Positions 26,888 to 35,812 of a DNA stretch of 64,000 nucleotides are shown here, in pieces. Source of the stretch: Bog-793 sp050013835 (GTDB lineage Bacteria > Actinomycetota > Acidimicrobiia > Acidimicrobiales > Bog-793). How positions within the stretch are numbered: the first letter of the stretch is position 1; each line of letters begins with the position of its first letter. A model generated the notes under the pieces. That model was not told where the DNA came from. It made no database searches and saw nothing but the letters and a program-made list of their open reading frames with translations. Both the position numbers and the translations under genes were made by a program. The stretch is from contig JBEKEM010000004.1 in assembly GCA_050013835.1 (NCBI GenBank), forward strand, positions 62,001 through 126,000. The letters run 5' to 3'.

Positions 26888-28150
26888 CTACAGGCCGAAC
26901 AGCGCGCGCAGCGCCTCGGCGAGGCGGTCGCCGCGGGGCGAACCGGCCGCCGCCTTCACCTGGACCGTCGGCTCGTGGACCAGCTTCGCGACGATCCGAC
27001 GGGTCGCCGCCTCGACGGCCGCCCGTTCGTCTTCGTCGAGTTGATCGAGCACCGTGCCGATGCGCGCGAGCTCGGCGGCGCGGATCTGCTCGGCGTGCTC
27101 GTGCAGGGCGGCGACAACCGGTGCCGCCGCCCTCCCCCGGGCGGCGAGCGAGTACCGGCCGAGCTCCTCGTCGATGATCCCCCGGACGCGGTCGACCTCG
27201 CTGCGCCTCGTCGCCATCGAACGCTCGGCCAGGTTGCGCAGGTCGTCGACGTCGCGCAGCGTCACGTCGGGGAACGACGCCACCGCGGGATCGACGTCGC
27301 GGGGCACGGCGGCATCGACGATGAGGAGCGCCCGGCGGGTCGTGCCTGCGCGCGCCCGTCGCAGGTCGTCCGGCCCGAGCAGGACCGCGGACGCCGCCGT
27401 CGCCGAGAACAGCACATCGGCGTCGGCGAGTTCGGTGCCGAGGTCGCCGAGCTCGGCACCCCGCCCGCCGAGAGGGTCGGCCAACTCCTTGGCCTTACGT
27501 CGATCGCGGCTGAGCACGACGAGGTCCGCGAGGCCGCCCGCCCCCGAGAGGGCGTCGACGAGACCCTCGCCCATCTCGCCGGCGCCGACGACGACGACCC
27601 GGCGGCCGGCGAGCGACCCCCCGACGTGCTCCGTCGCGAGCGCCACGGCGACGTGGGCGAGCGAGGTGACCCCCCGCGAGATCCCGGTCTCGGCCCGGAC
27701 GCGCTTGCCGACCTCGACGGCGTGCCGGAACAGGCCGTCGAGCACCGGGCCCGAGGCGTGCTCGCGCTGGGCGAGGGCGTGGGCCGCACGCACCTGGCGG
27801 AGGACCTCGCCCTCACCGAGCACGGGCGAGTCGATGCCCGACGCCACCTCGAAAAGGTGCCGCACCGCCGGCTCGTCGTACTCGACGGTGAGCGCCCCGG
27901 CGAGTCTGGCGGGGTCGTCGAGGCGGTCGGCGAGGAAGCGGTGGATGTCGCCGACACCGTCGTGGAACCTCTCGGCGACGGCGTAGACCTCGGTGCGCAT
28001 GCACGTCGACAGGATCACGGCCCCCGAAAGGTGCGGGCTGCCGCCCAGCCCGGCGAGCGCCTTGGGCAGCTCCTCGTCCGAGAACGCCAGGCTTTCGAGC
28101 ACCTCGAGCGGCGCGTCCCGTTCGTGGAGCCCGACCACGACGACCGGCAC
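26888..28150 (-). CDS. hemA: Glutamyl-tRNA reductase
   Basis: First step of the C5 pathway, reducing glutamyl-tRNA to the semialdehyde with NADPH. About 420 residues: catalytic domain with Cys50 in 'ILSTCMRTEVY', NADPH domain 'VVVVGAGEMGEGLV', and a C-terminal dimerisation helix. GTG 28150 is preferred over GTG 28156 because GAGGAGG ends about six bases before it. Lies 85 bp downstream of rex on the same strand, as in Streptomyces, so Rex-linked control by NADH/NAD+ is likely. Confidence 0.95.
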   Translation of the reverse strand: MPVVVVGLHERDAPLEVLESLAFSDEELPKALAGLGGSPHLSGAVILSTCMRTEVYAVAERFHDGVGDIHRFLADRLDDPARLAGALTVEYDEPAVRHLFEVASGIDSPVLGEGEVLRQVRAAHALAQREHASGPVLDGLFRHAVEVGKRVRAETGISRGVTSLAHVAVALATEHVGGSLAGRRVVVVGAGEMGEGLVDALSGAGGLADLVVLSRDRRKAKELADPLGGRGAELGDLGTELADADVLFSATAASAVLLGPDDLRRARAGTTRRALLIVDAAVPRDVDPAVASFPDVTLRDVDDLRNLAERSMATRRSEVDRVRGIIDEELGRYSLAARGRAAAPVVAALHEHAEQIRAAELARIGTVLDQLDEDERAAVEAATRRIVAKLVHEPTVQVKAAAGSPRGDRLAEALRALFGL

Positions 28151-28241
28151 GCTCACCTCCTCGTGAAGTGGACCCCGCCCGGGGTGGCCGCGGCGGTGGC
28201 AAAGTGGCCGCCGGCGGTTGCCGCACGGCCGCGCCCAGACT

Positions 28242-28958
28242 CTACGGGCTGACCCCGACGCCGCGGTTCGACGCTTCCCCGTTCCGGGAGGCCGCCACGG
28301 CGGCGCGACCGGAGGGGCGGGAATGGTAGAAGGCGAGCACCTGGAGCTCGGCGGCGAGGTCGACCTGGCGGACGGTGACGCCTGGGGGGAGCGACAGGAC
28401 GAGCGGGGCGAAGTTGAGGATCGACCGCACCCCCGCGGCGACGAGCTGCTCGGCGACGGACTGGCTCGCGGCTGCGGGTGTCGTGATCACACCGATCCGC
28501 ACCCGCTCGCGGGAGCACACCTCGCCCAGCCGTTCGGCGTGCTCGACGACGATCCCGTCGAGCGTCGTTCCGACGACGGCGGGGTCGACGTCGACGAGCG
28601 CGGCCACGCGGAACCCACCCGAGCGGAAGCCCCGCGAATGGGCGAGCGCCCGGCCGAGGTTGCCGATCCCGACGATGGCGACCGGCCAGTCCCCGTCGAG
28701 AGCCAGGGCCCCGTCGACGCAGGCGAGCAGATACGGGACCTCGTAGCCGGTCCCGCGGGTCCCGTAGGTGCCAAAGCGCGAGAGGTCCCGGCGCAGCGTC
28801 GCCGCGTTGACCCCGACGACGACGGCGAGCTCGGACGACGAGACGTGCGTGATGCCGCGCTGCGCCATCACGGTGAGCGCTCGGTGGTAGAGCGGCAGGC
28901 GCGCGACGGTCGGCCCGGGTATCCGCTTGCCCGCCTGCGAGTTCCCCTCCCGCGTCAC
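28242..28958 (-). CDS. rex: Redox-sensing transcriptional repressor Rex
   Basis: About 239 residues. N-terminal winged helix ('ARLPLYHRALTVMAQRGITHVSSSELA', 'ATLRRDLSRFGTYGTRGTGY' in type) and C-terminal Rossmann domain ('VAIVGIGNLGRALAHS', 'LNFAPLVL'). Rex binds DNA when NAD+ is high and lets go when NADH rises; known targets are respiratory and hem genes, including its own operon. GTG 28958 is chosen because a promoter-like pair lies just upstream; GTG 28967 and TTG 28994 are alternatives. Confidence 0.93.
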   Translation of the reverse strand: MTREGNSQAGKRIPGPTVARLPLYHRALTVMAQRGITHVSSSELAVVVGVNAATLRRDLSRFGTYGTRGTGYEVPYLLACVDGALALDGDWPVAIVGIGNLGRALAHSRGFRSGGFRVAALVDVDPAVVGTTLDGIVVEHAERLGEVCSRERVRIGVITTPAAASQSVAEQLVAAGVRSILNFAPLVLSLPPGVTVRQVDLAAELQVLAFYHSRPSGRAAVAASRNGEASNRGVGVSP

Positions 28959-28966
28959 CCCATGCA

Positions 28967-28994
28967 CGCTAACGACGACTCGCCGAAGCGACAA
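28967..28994 (-). promoter_or_regulatory. Candidate rex promoter
   Basis: On the minus strand TTGTCG (28994-28989) and TTAGCG (28972-28967) are 16 bp apart. Transcription would start about 7 bases later, close to GTG 28958, so the rex message may be leaderless. Seen in sequence; function inferred. Confidence 0.4.
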
Positions 28995-29113
28995 CGTTGA
29001 CGGGCCCGGCGCCGCCCGGCGGCCGCGCGCGTTCCCGCCGCAGCCTTCCTCATCGGGTCACCGGCCGGGCCCGGCGGCGGGGCCGCCGGATCGTTGCTGG
29101 AGCGTCGAGGTGC

Positions 29114-29317
29114 CTAACCCGCCTCGGTGAAGCGCGCGGCGAGGTATCCGTCGACGTCCTCTTCCCGCAGCCGGTAGGACTTGCCGACGCGCACCGCGGG
29201 CAGCTGCCCCGAGTTGATGAGCCGGTAGACGGTCATGTTCGAGATCCGCAGCATCTGCGCGACCTCACCCACCGTCAGGAATTGCGACTTCGTGTATTGG
29301 ATGGACAGCTCAATCAC
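29114..29317 (-). CDS. BldC-like small HTH DNA-binding protein
   Basis: 67 residues, a single MerR-type winged helix of the excisionase-like (BldC) group: 'FLTVGEVAQMLRISNMTVYRLINSGQLPAVRVGKSYRL' spans residues about 13-50. GTG start with GGAGAGGGG upstream. It sits just upstream of proC on the same strand, the same pairing as Rv0500A with proC in Mycobacterium. In that genome the bS22 gene follows; here bS22 is about 21 kb away. Target genes are unknown. Confidence 0.85.
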   Translation of the reverse strand: MIELSIQYTKSQFLTVGEVAQMLRISNMTVYRLINSGQLPAVRVGKSYRLREEDVDGYLAARFTEAG

Positions 29318-29394
29318 CCCTCTCCGCCGACACGACTGTAGGCCAGCGGGGCTCAGGTGGAAAGAGGGGAAATGGATTTTGTCGGGACCTCCCG

Positions 29395-30216
29395 TCAGCT
29401 GGACTTTCGCGGCGGCCCTGGGGGGGTGGCGCCGAGCTCGCCGGCCCGCAGGACCGCCGCGGCGACGGCGTCGGCGACGGCCCCGCGCACAAGGCGTGCC
29501 TCAAGCACGTAGATCGCCGCCTCGGTCGACCCCCCGGGAGAGGCGACCTCGGCGCGCAGCGCCTCGGCCGTTCGCCCCGTCTCGAGCAGCATCCGCGCCG
29601 CCCCGTACAGTGTCTGGTCGACGAGGACCCGGGTGGTGCCGGGGTCGAGGCCCTCGGTGACACCGGCGGCGACGAGCGCCTCGGCGAGGTAGTAGAGGTA
29701 GGCCGGGCCGCACCCGGAGACGCCCGTGGCGGCGTCGATCAGCTCCTCGGGGAGCCGGACGACGGTGCCCACAGCCGCGAGGATCCCCTCGGCCCAGGCG
29801 AGGTCCGCTTCGGTCGCCCGCTTCCCGCCGCTGATGACCGAGGCGCCCGCGCCCAGCTGCGCGGGGGTGTTCGGCATCGCCCGCACGACGGCTGCGTCCC
29901 CGCCGAGCCACCCCTCAAGGCTCGCCGTCGTGATCCCGGCGGCGATCGAGAGGACCTGCCGGTAGCCGAGGCCGGCGAGCCGGCGGCAGACCCCCTCGGC
30001 GTCGTACGGCTTCACCGCCACGAGCGCACCGTCGGCCGCGACCGGCTCCGCTTCGACGACGAGTCCGGGAAACCGCGCCCGCAATGCTTCACGTCCCTCG
30101 GCCAGGCGCTCAGCCACGGCGATCTCGCCGGCCTGCGCCCAACCACCGGCTAGGAGTCCCGCGACGAGGGCCGTCCCCATCCGGCCCCCGCCGACGACGC
30201 ACAGCCGGATGCCCAC
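29395..30216 (-). CDS. proC: Pyrroline-5-carboxylate reductase
   Basis: 273 residues. Last step of proline synthesis, NADPH-dependent. The Rossmann motif 'CVVGGGRMGTALVAGLLAGG' opens the protein; 'VRAMPNTPAQLGAG' (about residue 112) and the dimer signature 'SGCGPAYLYYLAEALVAAG' with 'VASPGGSTEAAI' are diagnostic. The start is GTG 30216, 14 bases after the mshA stop. Confidence 0.95.
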   Translation of the reverse strand: MGIRLCVVGGGRMGTALVAGLLAGGWAQAGEIAVAERLAEGREALRARFPGLVVEAEPVAADGALVAVKPYDAEGVCRRLAGLGYRQVLSIAAGITTASLEGWLGGDAAVVRAMPNTPAQLGAGASVISGGKRATEADLAWAEGILAAVGTVVRLPEELIDAATGVSGCGPAYLYYLAEALVAAGVTEGLDPGTTRVLVDQTLYGAARMLLETGRTAEALRAEVASPGGSTEAAIYVLEARLVRGAVADAVAAAVLRAGELGATPPGPPRKSS

Positions 30217-30229
30217 GGTCGCGGCCAGC

Positions 30230-31486
30230 TCAGCCGCACTCGACGAGGGTGCGCGCCGTCAAGTCGTTGTAGAGGCGACGGAGGCGGGCCGCCGCCGTCG
30301 ACCAGGTGTAGGTCCGGGCGCGCCGCGCCGCCGCCTCGCCCAGACGCCAACCGAGCTCGGGCGAGCGGATGATGGCGGCGATGTGACTGGCGAAGGCGTC
30401 CACCCCACCACCCTCGACGAGGAAGCCCGTCTCGCCGTGGTCGACGAGCGTGGTGAGGCCCCCGACGGCGGAGGCCACGACCGGCGTGCCGCAGGCGGCG
30501 GCCTCGAGGGCGACGAGGCCGAAGGACTCCGATCGGCTCGGCACGAGGCAGACGTCCGCCGCCCGGTAGCGCGTCGAGAGCCGCTCGTGCGGTTGCGGCG
30601 GGACGAAGTCGACCCGCCCGCCGAGACCGAGCTCCGCGACGAGCGCTCGCAGCTTGGCGACCTCGTCGGTGCCCCGCACGCCGCTCGGACCGCCGACGAC
30701 GGCGAGCCGTGCCCCGGTGACGCCGAGGCGGTCGAGGGCCGCGAGCGAACGGACCGCGACGTCGGTGCCCTTGAGCGGCTGGATACGGCCGACGAACAGC
30801 AGGAGCGGCTCGCCCCCGTCGATCCCGAGCGCCCGGCGGGCCTGGAGCTTGTCGCCGGGGGCGAAGAAGGCGTGGTCGACGCCGGGGGCGACGATCTCGA
30901 CGCGGGAGGGATCCGCCCCGTAGAGCTCGACGAGCTGGTCGAGCTCGACCGAGCAGGAGGCGAGGATCGCGTCGGAGCACCCGATGATCTCCGCCTCGGC
31001 GTGGACCCGCCGGCCGGGGCCGGCCTCGTCAAACTCCTCCGGGCTCGCCTCGGCCTTGACCCGGTCGAGCGTGTGGAAGGTCGAGACGAGCGGGATGCCG
31101 AGACGGTGCTTCAGGGCGTGGCCCGCCATCCCGGAGAGCCAGTAATTGGCGTGGATGGCGTCGGTGCGCGGCGCGCCGAGCAGCTCGAACCCGGCCATGC
31201 GGTCGGCGACCGCCTCGGTGAACTCGCCGACGAGCTCGTGCAGCTGCCCCTTGGGCACCGGTCGGCGCGGCCCGGCCCCGACGTGGTGGACCGTCAGCCC
31301 CGGCTCGACCTCGACGAGGGCGGGCAGGTCGCCCGACCAGGCCCGCGTGTAGACGTCGCACTCGACACCCGCCCGGGCGAGGGACGAGGAGAGCTCGCGC
31401 ACGTAGACGTTCATCCCGCCGCCGTCACCACTGCCCGGCTGCGCCAGGGGTGACGTGTGCATCGAGAGCACCGCAAGCTTGCGCAT
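30230..31486 (-). CDS. mshA: D-inositol-3-phosphate glycosyltransferase (MshA-type GT4)
   Basis: 418 residues. Opens 'LSMHTSPLAQPGSGDGGGMN', the UDP-GlcNAc-side loop typical of MshA, the first enzyme of mycothiol synthesis. The C-terminal half has 'LLFVGRIQPLKG' and the 'PSRSESFGLVALEAAACGTPVV' EX7E region of family GT4. A frame extension upstream of ATG 31486 has no homology. Operon-like with proC. If the product is mycothiol, the deacetylase at 32.9 kb could be the next enzyme, but other GT4 functions are not excluded. Confidence 0.85.
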   Translation of the reverse strand: MRKLAVLSMHTSPLAQPGSGDGGGMNVYVRELSSSLARAGVECDVYTRAWSGDLPALVEVEPGLTVHHVGAGPRRPVPKGQLHELVGEFTEAVADRMAGFELLGAPRTDAIHANYWLSGMAGHALKHRLGIPLVSTFHTLDRVKAEASPEEFDEAGPGRRVHAEAEIIGCSDAILASCSVELDQLVELYGADPSRVEIVAPGVDHAFFAPGDKLQARRALGIDGGEPLLLFVGRIQPLKGTDVAVRSLAALDRLGVTGARLAVVGGPSGVRGTDEVAKLRALVAELGLGGRVDFVPPQPHERLSTRYRAADVCLVPSRSESFGLVALEAAACGTPVVASAVGGLTTLVDHGETGFLVEGGGVDAFASHIAAIIRSPELGWRLGEAAARRARTYTWSTAAARLRRLYNDLTARTLVECG

Positions 31487-31532
31487 TCGTGCCAAGCGTA
31501 ACGGTGCGGCCCCCCCCCAGCCGCACCATCCC

Positions 31533-31898
31533 TCAGCGGACCGGGCCGACCCGCTCGCGGGGCGCATAGCGGTAGCGCGCCACGCCGACGACATAGTCGC
31601 GGGGAACCGCCCCGAACTGTCGGCTGTCCCGGCTGGCACCGGGGTTGTCCCCGGCGACGACGATCCCGTCGGGCGCGACCCCGACAACCCGCTTGACGAT
31701 CAGCCGGCTCTCCTCCTCGGGGTCGATGAACGCGATGAGATCCCCCGGCACACAGCGCCGCGTCCGGCGCACGAGGCAACGGTCACCTTCGCGCAACGTC
31801 GGCAGCATGCTCGGGCCGGCGACGACGACGCGCGTCGGCAGGCGGAGCAGCTGGCAGCCCGCCGCGACGATCCCCCAGCGGCCCCGCGCGATGCCCAC
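31533..31898 (-). CDS. sodX: Nickel-SOD maturation protease (S26 family)
   Basis: 121 residues, a short signal-peptidase-I relative. Catalytic Ser30 is in 'GPSMLPTLREGD' and Lys69 in 'LIVKRVVGV'; 'VVAGDNPGASRDSRQFG' is the third S26 box. The family member SodX removes the propeptide of nickel superoxide dismutase so that the N-terminal His can bind Ni. It is divergent from sodN with 86 bp between the start codons. GTG start at 31898; no clear ribosome site, but TAACGA just upstream could be a -10 box. Confidence 0.9.
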   Translation of the reverse strand: MGIARGRWGIVAAGCQLLRLPTRVVVAGPSMLPTLREGDRCLVRRTRRCVPGDLIAFIDPEEESRLIVKRVVGVAPDGIVVAGDNPGASRDSRQFGAVPRDYVVGVARYRYAPRERVGPVR

Positions 31899-31984
31899 GT
31901 CGTTAGTCTTGTTCGCGCCGCGCCCCTCGGCGCCGGCACTCGCTGTTGCGGCGGGAATTGGACTGCGATGGAAGGAGCAGTGGC

Positions 31985-32404
31985 ATGTCCCTCACCTCAT
32001 GCTTGTTGTCTCTGGTCGACCGATTTGCGCCACCGCGCACGGCGCACGCCCACTGCGACCTGCCCTGCGGCGTCTACGACCCCGCCCAGGCCCGCCTCGA
32101 GGCGGAGTCCGTGAAGGCCTGCATGGAGAAGTTCAACGCGTCCGACGACCCGGTGTTCCGCCAGCGCGCCATCATGATCAAAGAGGAACGGGCCGAGCTC
32201 GTGAAGCACCACCTGTGGGTGCTGTGGACCGACTACTTCCGGCCCGAACACGCCAACCGCTTCCCCGAGCTCCACGAGCTGGTCTGGACGACGACCAAGG
32301 CCGCCGGCGAGGCGAAGAAGACGTGTGACGTGGCGGTGGCGGACAAACTGCTCGCCGGCATCGCCGAGATCGACCGGATCTTCAAGGAAACGAAGAAGGC
32401 CTGA
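31985..32404 (+). CDS. sodN: Nickel superoxide dismutase precursor
   Basis: 139 residues. A 22-residue propeptide precedes 'HCDLPCGVYDP', the nickel hook in which the mature His1, Cys2 and Cys6 bind Ni. The rest is the four-helix bundle ('QARLEAESVKACMEKF', 'EHANRFPELHELVW'). It destroys superoxide in the cytoplasm. ATG 31985 is preceded by GGAAGGAG at good spacing. The neighbouring sodX supplies the cleavage. Confidence 0.97.
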   Translation: MSLTSCLLSLVDRFAPPRTAHAHCDLPCGVYDPAQARLEAESVKACMEKFNASDDPVFRQRAIMIKEERAELVKHHLWVLWTDYFRPEHANRFPELHELVWTTTKAAGEAKKTCDVAVADKLLAGIAEIDRIFKETKKA

Positions 32405-32433
32405 GAGCCCGCCGCCTCCCGGGCGCAGGACAG

Positions 32434-32682
32434 TCAGTCCGAGGCGCCGTGCGCGCCGCAACGCCGTTCCGTCGCCACGGCGCCGAGTCGTTCCGGCTCG
32501 ATCGGCGCGCCGCACAGCTCGCAGGTTGAGTAGGTCCCGGCCTCGAGGCGGTCGATCGCCAGCTCGATGTCGCGCAGTTCCGCCTCGGCGCCGGCCAGGA
32601 GGGCACGGGCGTCGTCGAGGGCCGCGTCAGGCGAGCGCCGCGGGGACCTCCCGGCCTGCGCAGAATCCGACGGCTCCGGCAT
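32434..32682 (-). CDS. TraR/DksA-like zinc finger protein
   Basis: 82 residues: a short helical hairpin (residues about 22-50, 'EAELRDIELAIDRLEAGTYS') and a finger 'CELCGAP...RCGAH'. The usual DksA finger is CxxC...CxxC; here the last ligand position is His, so it is a C3H variant. Members bind RNA polymerase through its secondary channel or are small regulators. ATG 32682 is preceded by GGAGGTG. Converges on sodN (29 bp). Confidence 0.85.
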   Translation of the reverse strand: MPEPSDSAQAGRSPRRSPDAALDDARALLAGAEAELRDIELAIDRLEAGTYSTCELCGAPIEPERLGAVATERRCGAHGASD

Positions 32683-32893
32683 CGACACCTCCAGATGGGA
32701 CCAGCGCCACGGAGTCGTCGTTGGCGTGCGCACCCGACGCTCGGGCAAGGCCGGAGCGTAGCGGACGACCCGGGCCGGGCTGGGTGTCCGTTGACCGAAC
32801 ACGGATCGGCTTCAGACATGTCGGGTCGCTCGATGTTGGACCGTCCGCGGTGCGCGTGGCGCTACCCTGCTCGAATGACGAATCGAGCGGCTG

Positions 32894-33637
32894 ATGACCG
32901 CTAGCGCGCCCCGCGTCGACGACGGCATCGGGACGGGCGCCACCCGGGTGCTTGTCGTCGCGGCGCACCCCGACGACGCCGATTTCGGCTCCGCCGGGTC
33001 CGTCGCGCTCTGGACGGACGCCGGGATCGACGTCTCCTACTGCATCGTCACCGACGGCGACGCTGGGGGGGCCGACCCCTCGATTCCGCCCCGGGAGTTG
33101 GCCGGGATCCGCCGCGACGAGCAGCGCGCCGCTGCCGCCCTCGTCGGCGTTCGCGACGTGCACTTCCTCGGCTACCCGGACGGTGCCCTCGTCGCGTCCG
33201 TTGAACTGCGGCGGGACATCTGCCGGGTCGTGCGCGCGCTCCGCCCCGACCGACTCGTCTGTCAGTCCCCCGAGCGCTACTGGGACGCGATCGGCGCGTC
33301 CCATCCGGACCACCTCGCGGCGGGCGAGGCCGCCGTCTGCGCCTTCTACCCCGACGCGCGCAACCCCTTCGCCCATCCCGCGCTCCTCGACGAGGGGCTC
33401 GAGCCCCACACCGTGAGGGAGCTCTGGCTCTGCGCCCACCCCGAGCCGAACCGCGCTGTCGACGTCACCGGGTCGTTCGACCGGAAGATCGCCGCTTTGC
33501 GCTGTCACGTCAGCCAGGTCGGCCAGGGGGAGTGGCTCGCCGGTCGTGTCGGGGGATGGCTCGAGGCGGGGGCGCGGAGTGCCGGTCTCCCGGCGGGACG
33601 CCTCGCGGAACTCTTCCGAGTGGTCACGGCGCCCTGA
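32894..33637 (+). CDS. PIG-L/LmbE family N-acetylglucosaminyl deacetylase
   Basis: 247 residues. The zinc motif 'VVAAHPDDADFGSAG' (AHPDD, about residue 23) and the third metal ligand in 'SHPDHLAAGEAA' define the family, which includes MshB and Mca of mycothiol metabolism and GPI deacetylases. With mshA 1.4 kb away, a role in mycothiol synthesis or conjugate cleavage is possible but not proven. A possible -10 box (TACCCT) lies upstream of the ATG. Confidence 0.85.
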   Translation: MTASAPRVDDGIGTGATRVLVVAAHPDDADFGSAGSVALWTDAGIDVSYCIVTDGDAGGADPSIPPRELAGIRRDEQRAAAALVGVRDVHFLGYPDGALVASVELRRDICRVVRALRPDRLVCQSPERYWDAIGASHPDHLAAGEAAVCAFYPDARNPFAHPALLDEGLEPHTVRELWLCAHPEPNRAVDVTGSFDRKIAALRCHVSQVGQGEWLAGRVGGWLEAGARSAGLPAGRLAELFRVVTAP

Positions 33638-33738
33638 CCGGCCGCCGCCGGCCGGCCGCGATACTCCCGGATCCGACCTTCGCCGTGGGCGACCCCCGCA
33701 GGGCATCCTCGTCGGGCGGGCGTGGTGCCAGCGCGGCG

Positions 33739-34704
33739 CTAGTTGAAGTGGATGAGGAGCGCCGAGCCAAACACGACGCAGTAGACGGCGAACGGCGTGA
33801 GCGTCCGGGTCGTGAACCAGCGAGTGAGGAACCGCACGGAGAACCAGGCAGCCACACCCGCGCACGCCGCGGCCGCCAGGGTCTGGCCCCGGACCCCGTC
33901 ACCAGTCGCCCCCAGCAGGTCCGGCAGTTTGTAGACGCCGGCGGCGAAGATGATCGGCGTCGCGAGCAGGAACGAGAAGCGCGCCGCGTCCTCGTGGTTG
34001 AGACCACGGGCGAGACCGGCCACCATCGTGATCCCGGACCGGCTGATCCCCGCGACGAGCGCGCCCACCTGGGCGACGCCGACGAGGATGCCCTCGCGCA
34101 TGCTGAGCGTGGCGAGGGCGCGGTCGGGCCGCCCTGGACCGGGGCCCACCCCCGCGGCGGGGGCCGGCACCGGGGCCGAACGTCTCCGCCGCAGGACCTC
34201 GCCCGTGGCGAGGAGGAAACCGTTCACGACGAGGAAGGCCGAGGCGGGAATGGGCTTGGAGAACAGCACCCGCAGGGCGTGTTCGAAAAGGATCCCGCTG
34301 ATCCCGGCGGGAATCGTCGCGACGACGAGGAGCCAGCCCAGTCTCGCCGTCGGCGTCGCGATCTCCTGGTGACGCACCGAAGAGATGAGCGCGCGGACGA
34401 TCCTCACCCAGTCCCTGCGGAAGAACACGAGGAGGCCGACCGCCGTGCCCACATGGAGACCGACGAGGAAGCCCAGCCAGAACGACTCCGGAGCCGACTG
34501 GGCCGCGACGACGTTGTGCCAACCGAACAGTGCCGGAAAGACGACCGTGTGCCCGAGGCTCGAGACCGGGAAGAGCTCGCTGATCCCCTGAAGGACCCCG
34601 AGGACGATCGCCTGCCAGTAGTGCATCTCCGAGGCGTGCGAGTGCGCGACGTGGGCCGCCGAATTCAGCAGCGGAGCCGCGGCGACGATGGCACGCGCGC
34701 TCAT
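33739..34704 (-). CDS. uppP: Undecaprenyl-diphosphate phosphatase
   Basis: 321 residues, about eight helices. It recycles the lipid carrier for cell-wall synthesis and confers bacitracin resistance when abundant. The (E/Q)-rich motif is 'GVLQGISELFPVSSLGH' (about residue 37) and the PGxSRSG-type motif is 'AGISRSGITM' (about 218). 'SSLGH' differs from the common 'SSTGH'. The ATG start is at 34704. Confidence 0.95.
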   Translation of the reverse strand: MSARAIVAAAPLLNSAAHVAHSHASEMHYWQAIVLGVLQGISELFPVSSLGHTVVFPALFGWHNVVAAQSAPESFWLGFLVGLHVGTAVGLLVFFRRDWVRIVRALISSVRHQEIATPTARLGWLLVVATIPAGISGILFEHALRVLFSKPIPASAFLVVNGFLLATGEVLRRRRSAPVPAPAAGVGPGPGRPDRALATLSMREGILVGVAQVGALVAGISRSGITMVAGLARGLNHEDAARFSFLLATPIIFAAGVYKLPDLLGATGDGVRGQTLAAAACAGVAAWFSVRFLTRWFTTRTLTPFAVYCVVFGSALLIHFN

Positions 34705-34935
34705 CGCGCCGTCCCCGCCTCCGCCTGTCTGTTCCCCTTCCGCTTTCCCCCCGGGCCAGGCGCCGGTGCCGACACCGGGGCGACCAGCCCACCACCTGGC
34801 AGTCGCCCGTCCAACGAGGGACCAATCGCCGGAACTGGCGATCCGCGCACTGCCCCCTCCTTCGTTCGTCGGTCCGACGGATGCTACGGCGCCGAAGCCG
34901 GCGCGTGCCGCCCGTCAAACCTTCCCGGGACAGCA

Positions 34936-34968
34936 GAGGAGCCCGCCGGCCAGGCCGGCGGGCTCCTC
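34936..34968. terminator. Strong hairpin after cspA
   Basis: A 14-bp perfect GC-rich stem (gaggagcccgccgg) with a 5-base loop lies 20 bp past the cspA stop. No T-run follows on the minus strand, so termination efficiency is uncertain, as is common in Actinobacteria. Confidence 0.6.
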
Positions 34969-34987
34969 CAGTCGACTTCAGAAAGGT

Positions 34988-35188
34988 CTAGACCACCCGT
35001 ACGTTCTGGGCTTCCTCACCTTTGCGGCCCGGAACGACGTCGAACTCGACGCGCTGGCCCTCCTCGAGGGACTTGTAGCCAGTTCCCTGAATGCTGGAGT
35101 AGTGGACGAACACGTCGTCACCTTGCTCGCGGGAAATGAAGCCATATCCCTTTTCGGAGTTGAAAAACTTAACGGTTCCAGTTGCCAA
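34988..35188 (-). CDS. cspA: Cold-shock domain protein
   Basis: 66 residues, one OB-fold. RNP1 'KGYGFIS' and RNP2 'DVFVHYSSIQ' are intact. It binds single-stranded RNA or DNA, acting as an RNA chaperone. The start is TTG 35188 behind GAGAGAGAA, a rare start for this family. A strong hairpin follows. The long gene-free stretch upstream (35189-35812) may include a structured 5' leader. Confidence 0.96.
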   Translation of the reverse strand: MATGTVKFFNSEKGYGFISREQGDDVFVHYSSIQGTGYKSLEEGQRVEFDVVPGRKGEEAQNVRVV

Positions 35189-35812
35189 TTCGGATTCTCT
35201 CTCTCAACAGCGCGCGCGGTCCTTGTGACCTCGTGCTGTCAGCAGCCTACGGGACAATCGACTCCCCCGCGACAAAACCGCCACGAGGTGGCGCCCGGGG
35301 GCAGATCCAGCGGCAATTCGTCATCGCGCGGCCCGATCGCGACCGATGAGACCGGCGGGGCGCGCCGACCAGGGCGAGGGTGACGACATGGTCGGTGCAC
35401 CAGAACCTGTCTTGTCCTTCGGGTGTCACGGACCGGGGAGGCGAACGGGAGAGATCCTCGACGCAGGCATCGGGTGCAGTGGGTATGTCGTCTTCCGATC
35501 GGGCGACTCGAATGGCACGGACTCCGGGGATCCGGAGGTTCCTGTCCGCGTCGAGGTCCACCGAGGACCGCTCCGCCGAACTCACCGAGGCATGGAGCCA
35601 CCCGATCGGACAAGGCGGAGATGGTCGCTCGCCACCAGAAGCGACCGGAATCGGCCGGAATCGGCCGGAACGAGGGCAACCGGAGGTCGGCGGGCCACTC
35701 CGACGACGCCGGGTCGCCTCAGGTCCGCAACGGGTGGGCCGGGGCCAGCGCACGACCTCCCAACTGGTGGCTACAGTCAGGCGGTCCGCACAGATCGTCG
35801 AGGGAGATCCCG
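35189..35812. other. Gene-free stretch between cspA and small membrane protein
   Basis: Both strands have open frames, but they overlap one another and show no family features. A short tandem repeat (cggaatcggc, about 2.4 copies) lies at 35648-35672. The right-hand end gives a GAGGGAG ribosome site for the gene at 35813. The left end is the cspA leader. Nothing else is recognised. Confidence 0.45.

Noticed and set aside
25355..28252. 965-codon open frame on the plus strand across the hem genes
   Set aside because: It is antisense to hemCD, hemB, hemA, all clear genes; high GC keeps this frame open. Composition is Arg/Ser/Pro junk.
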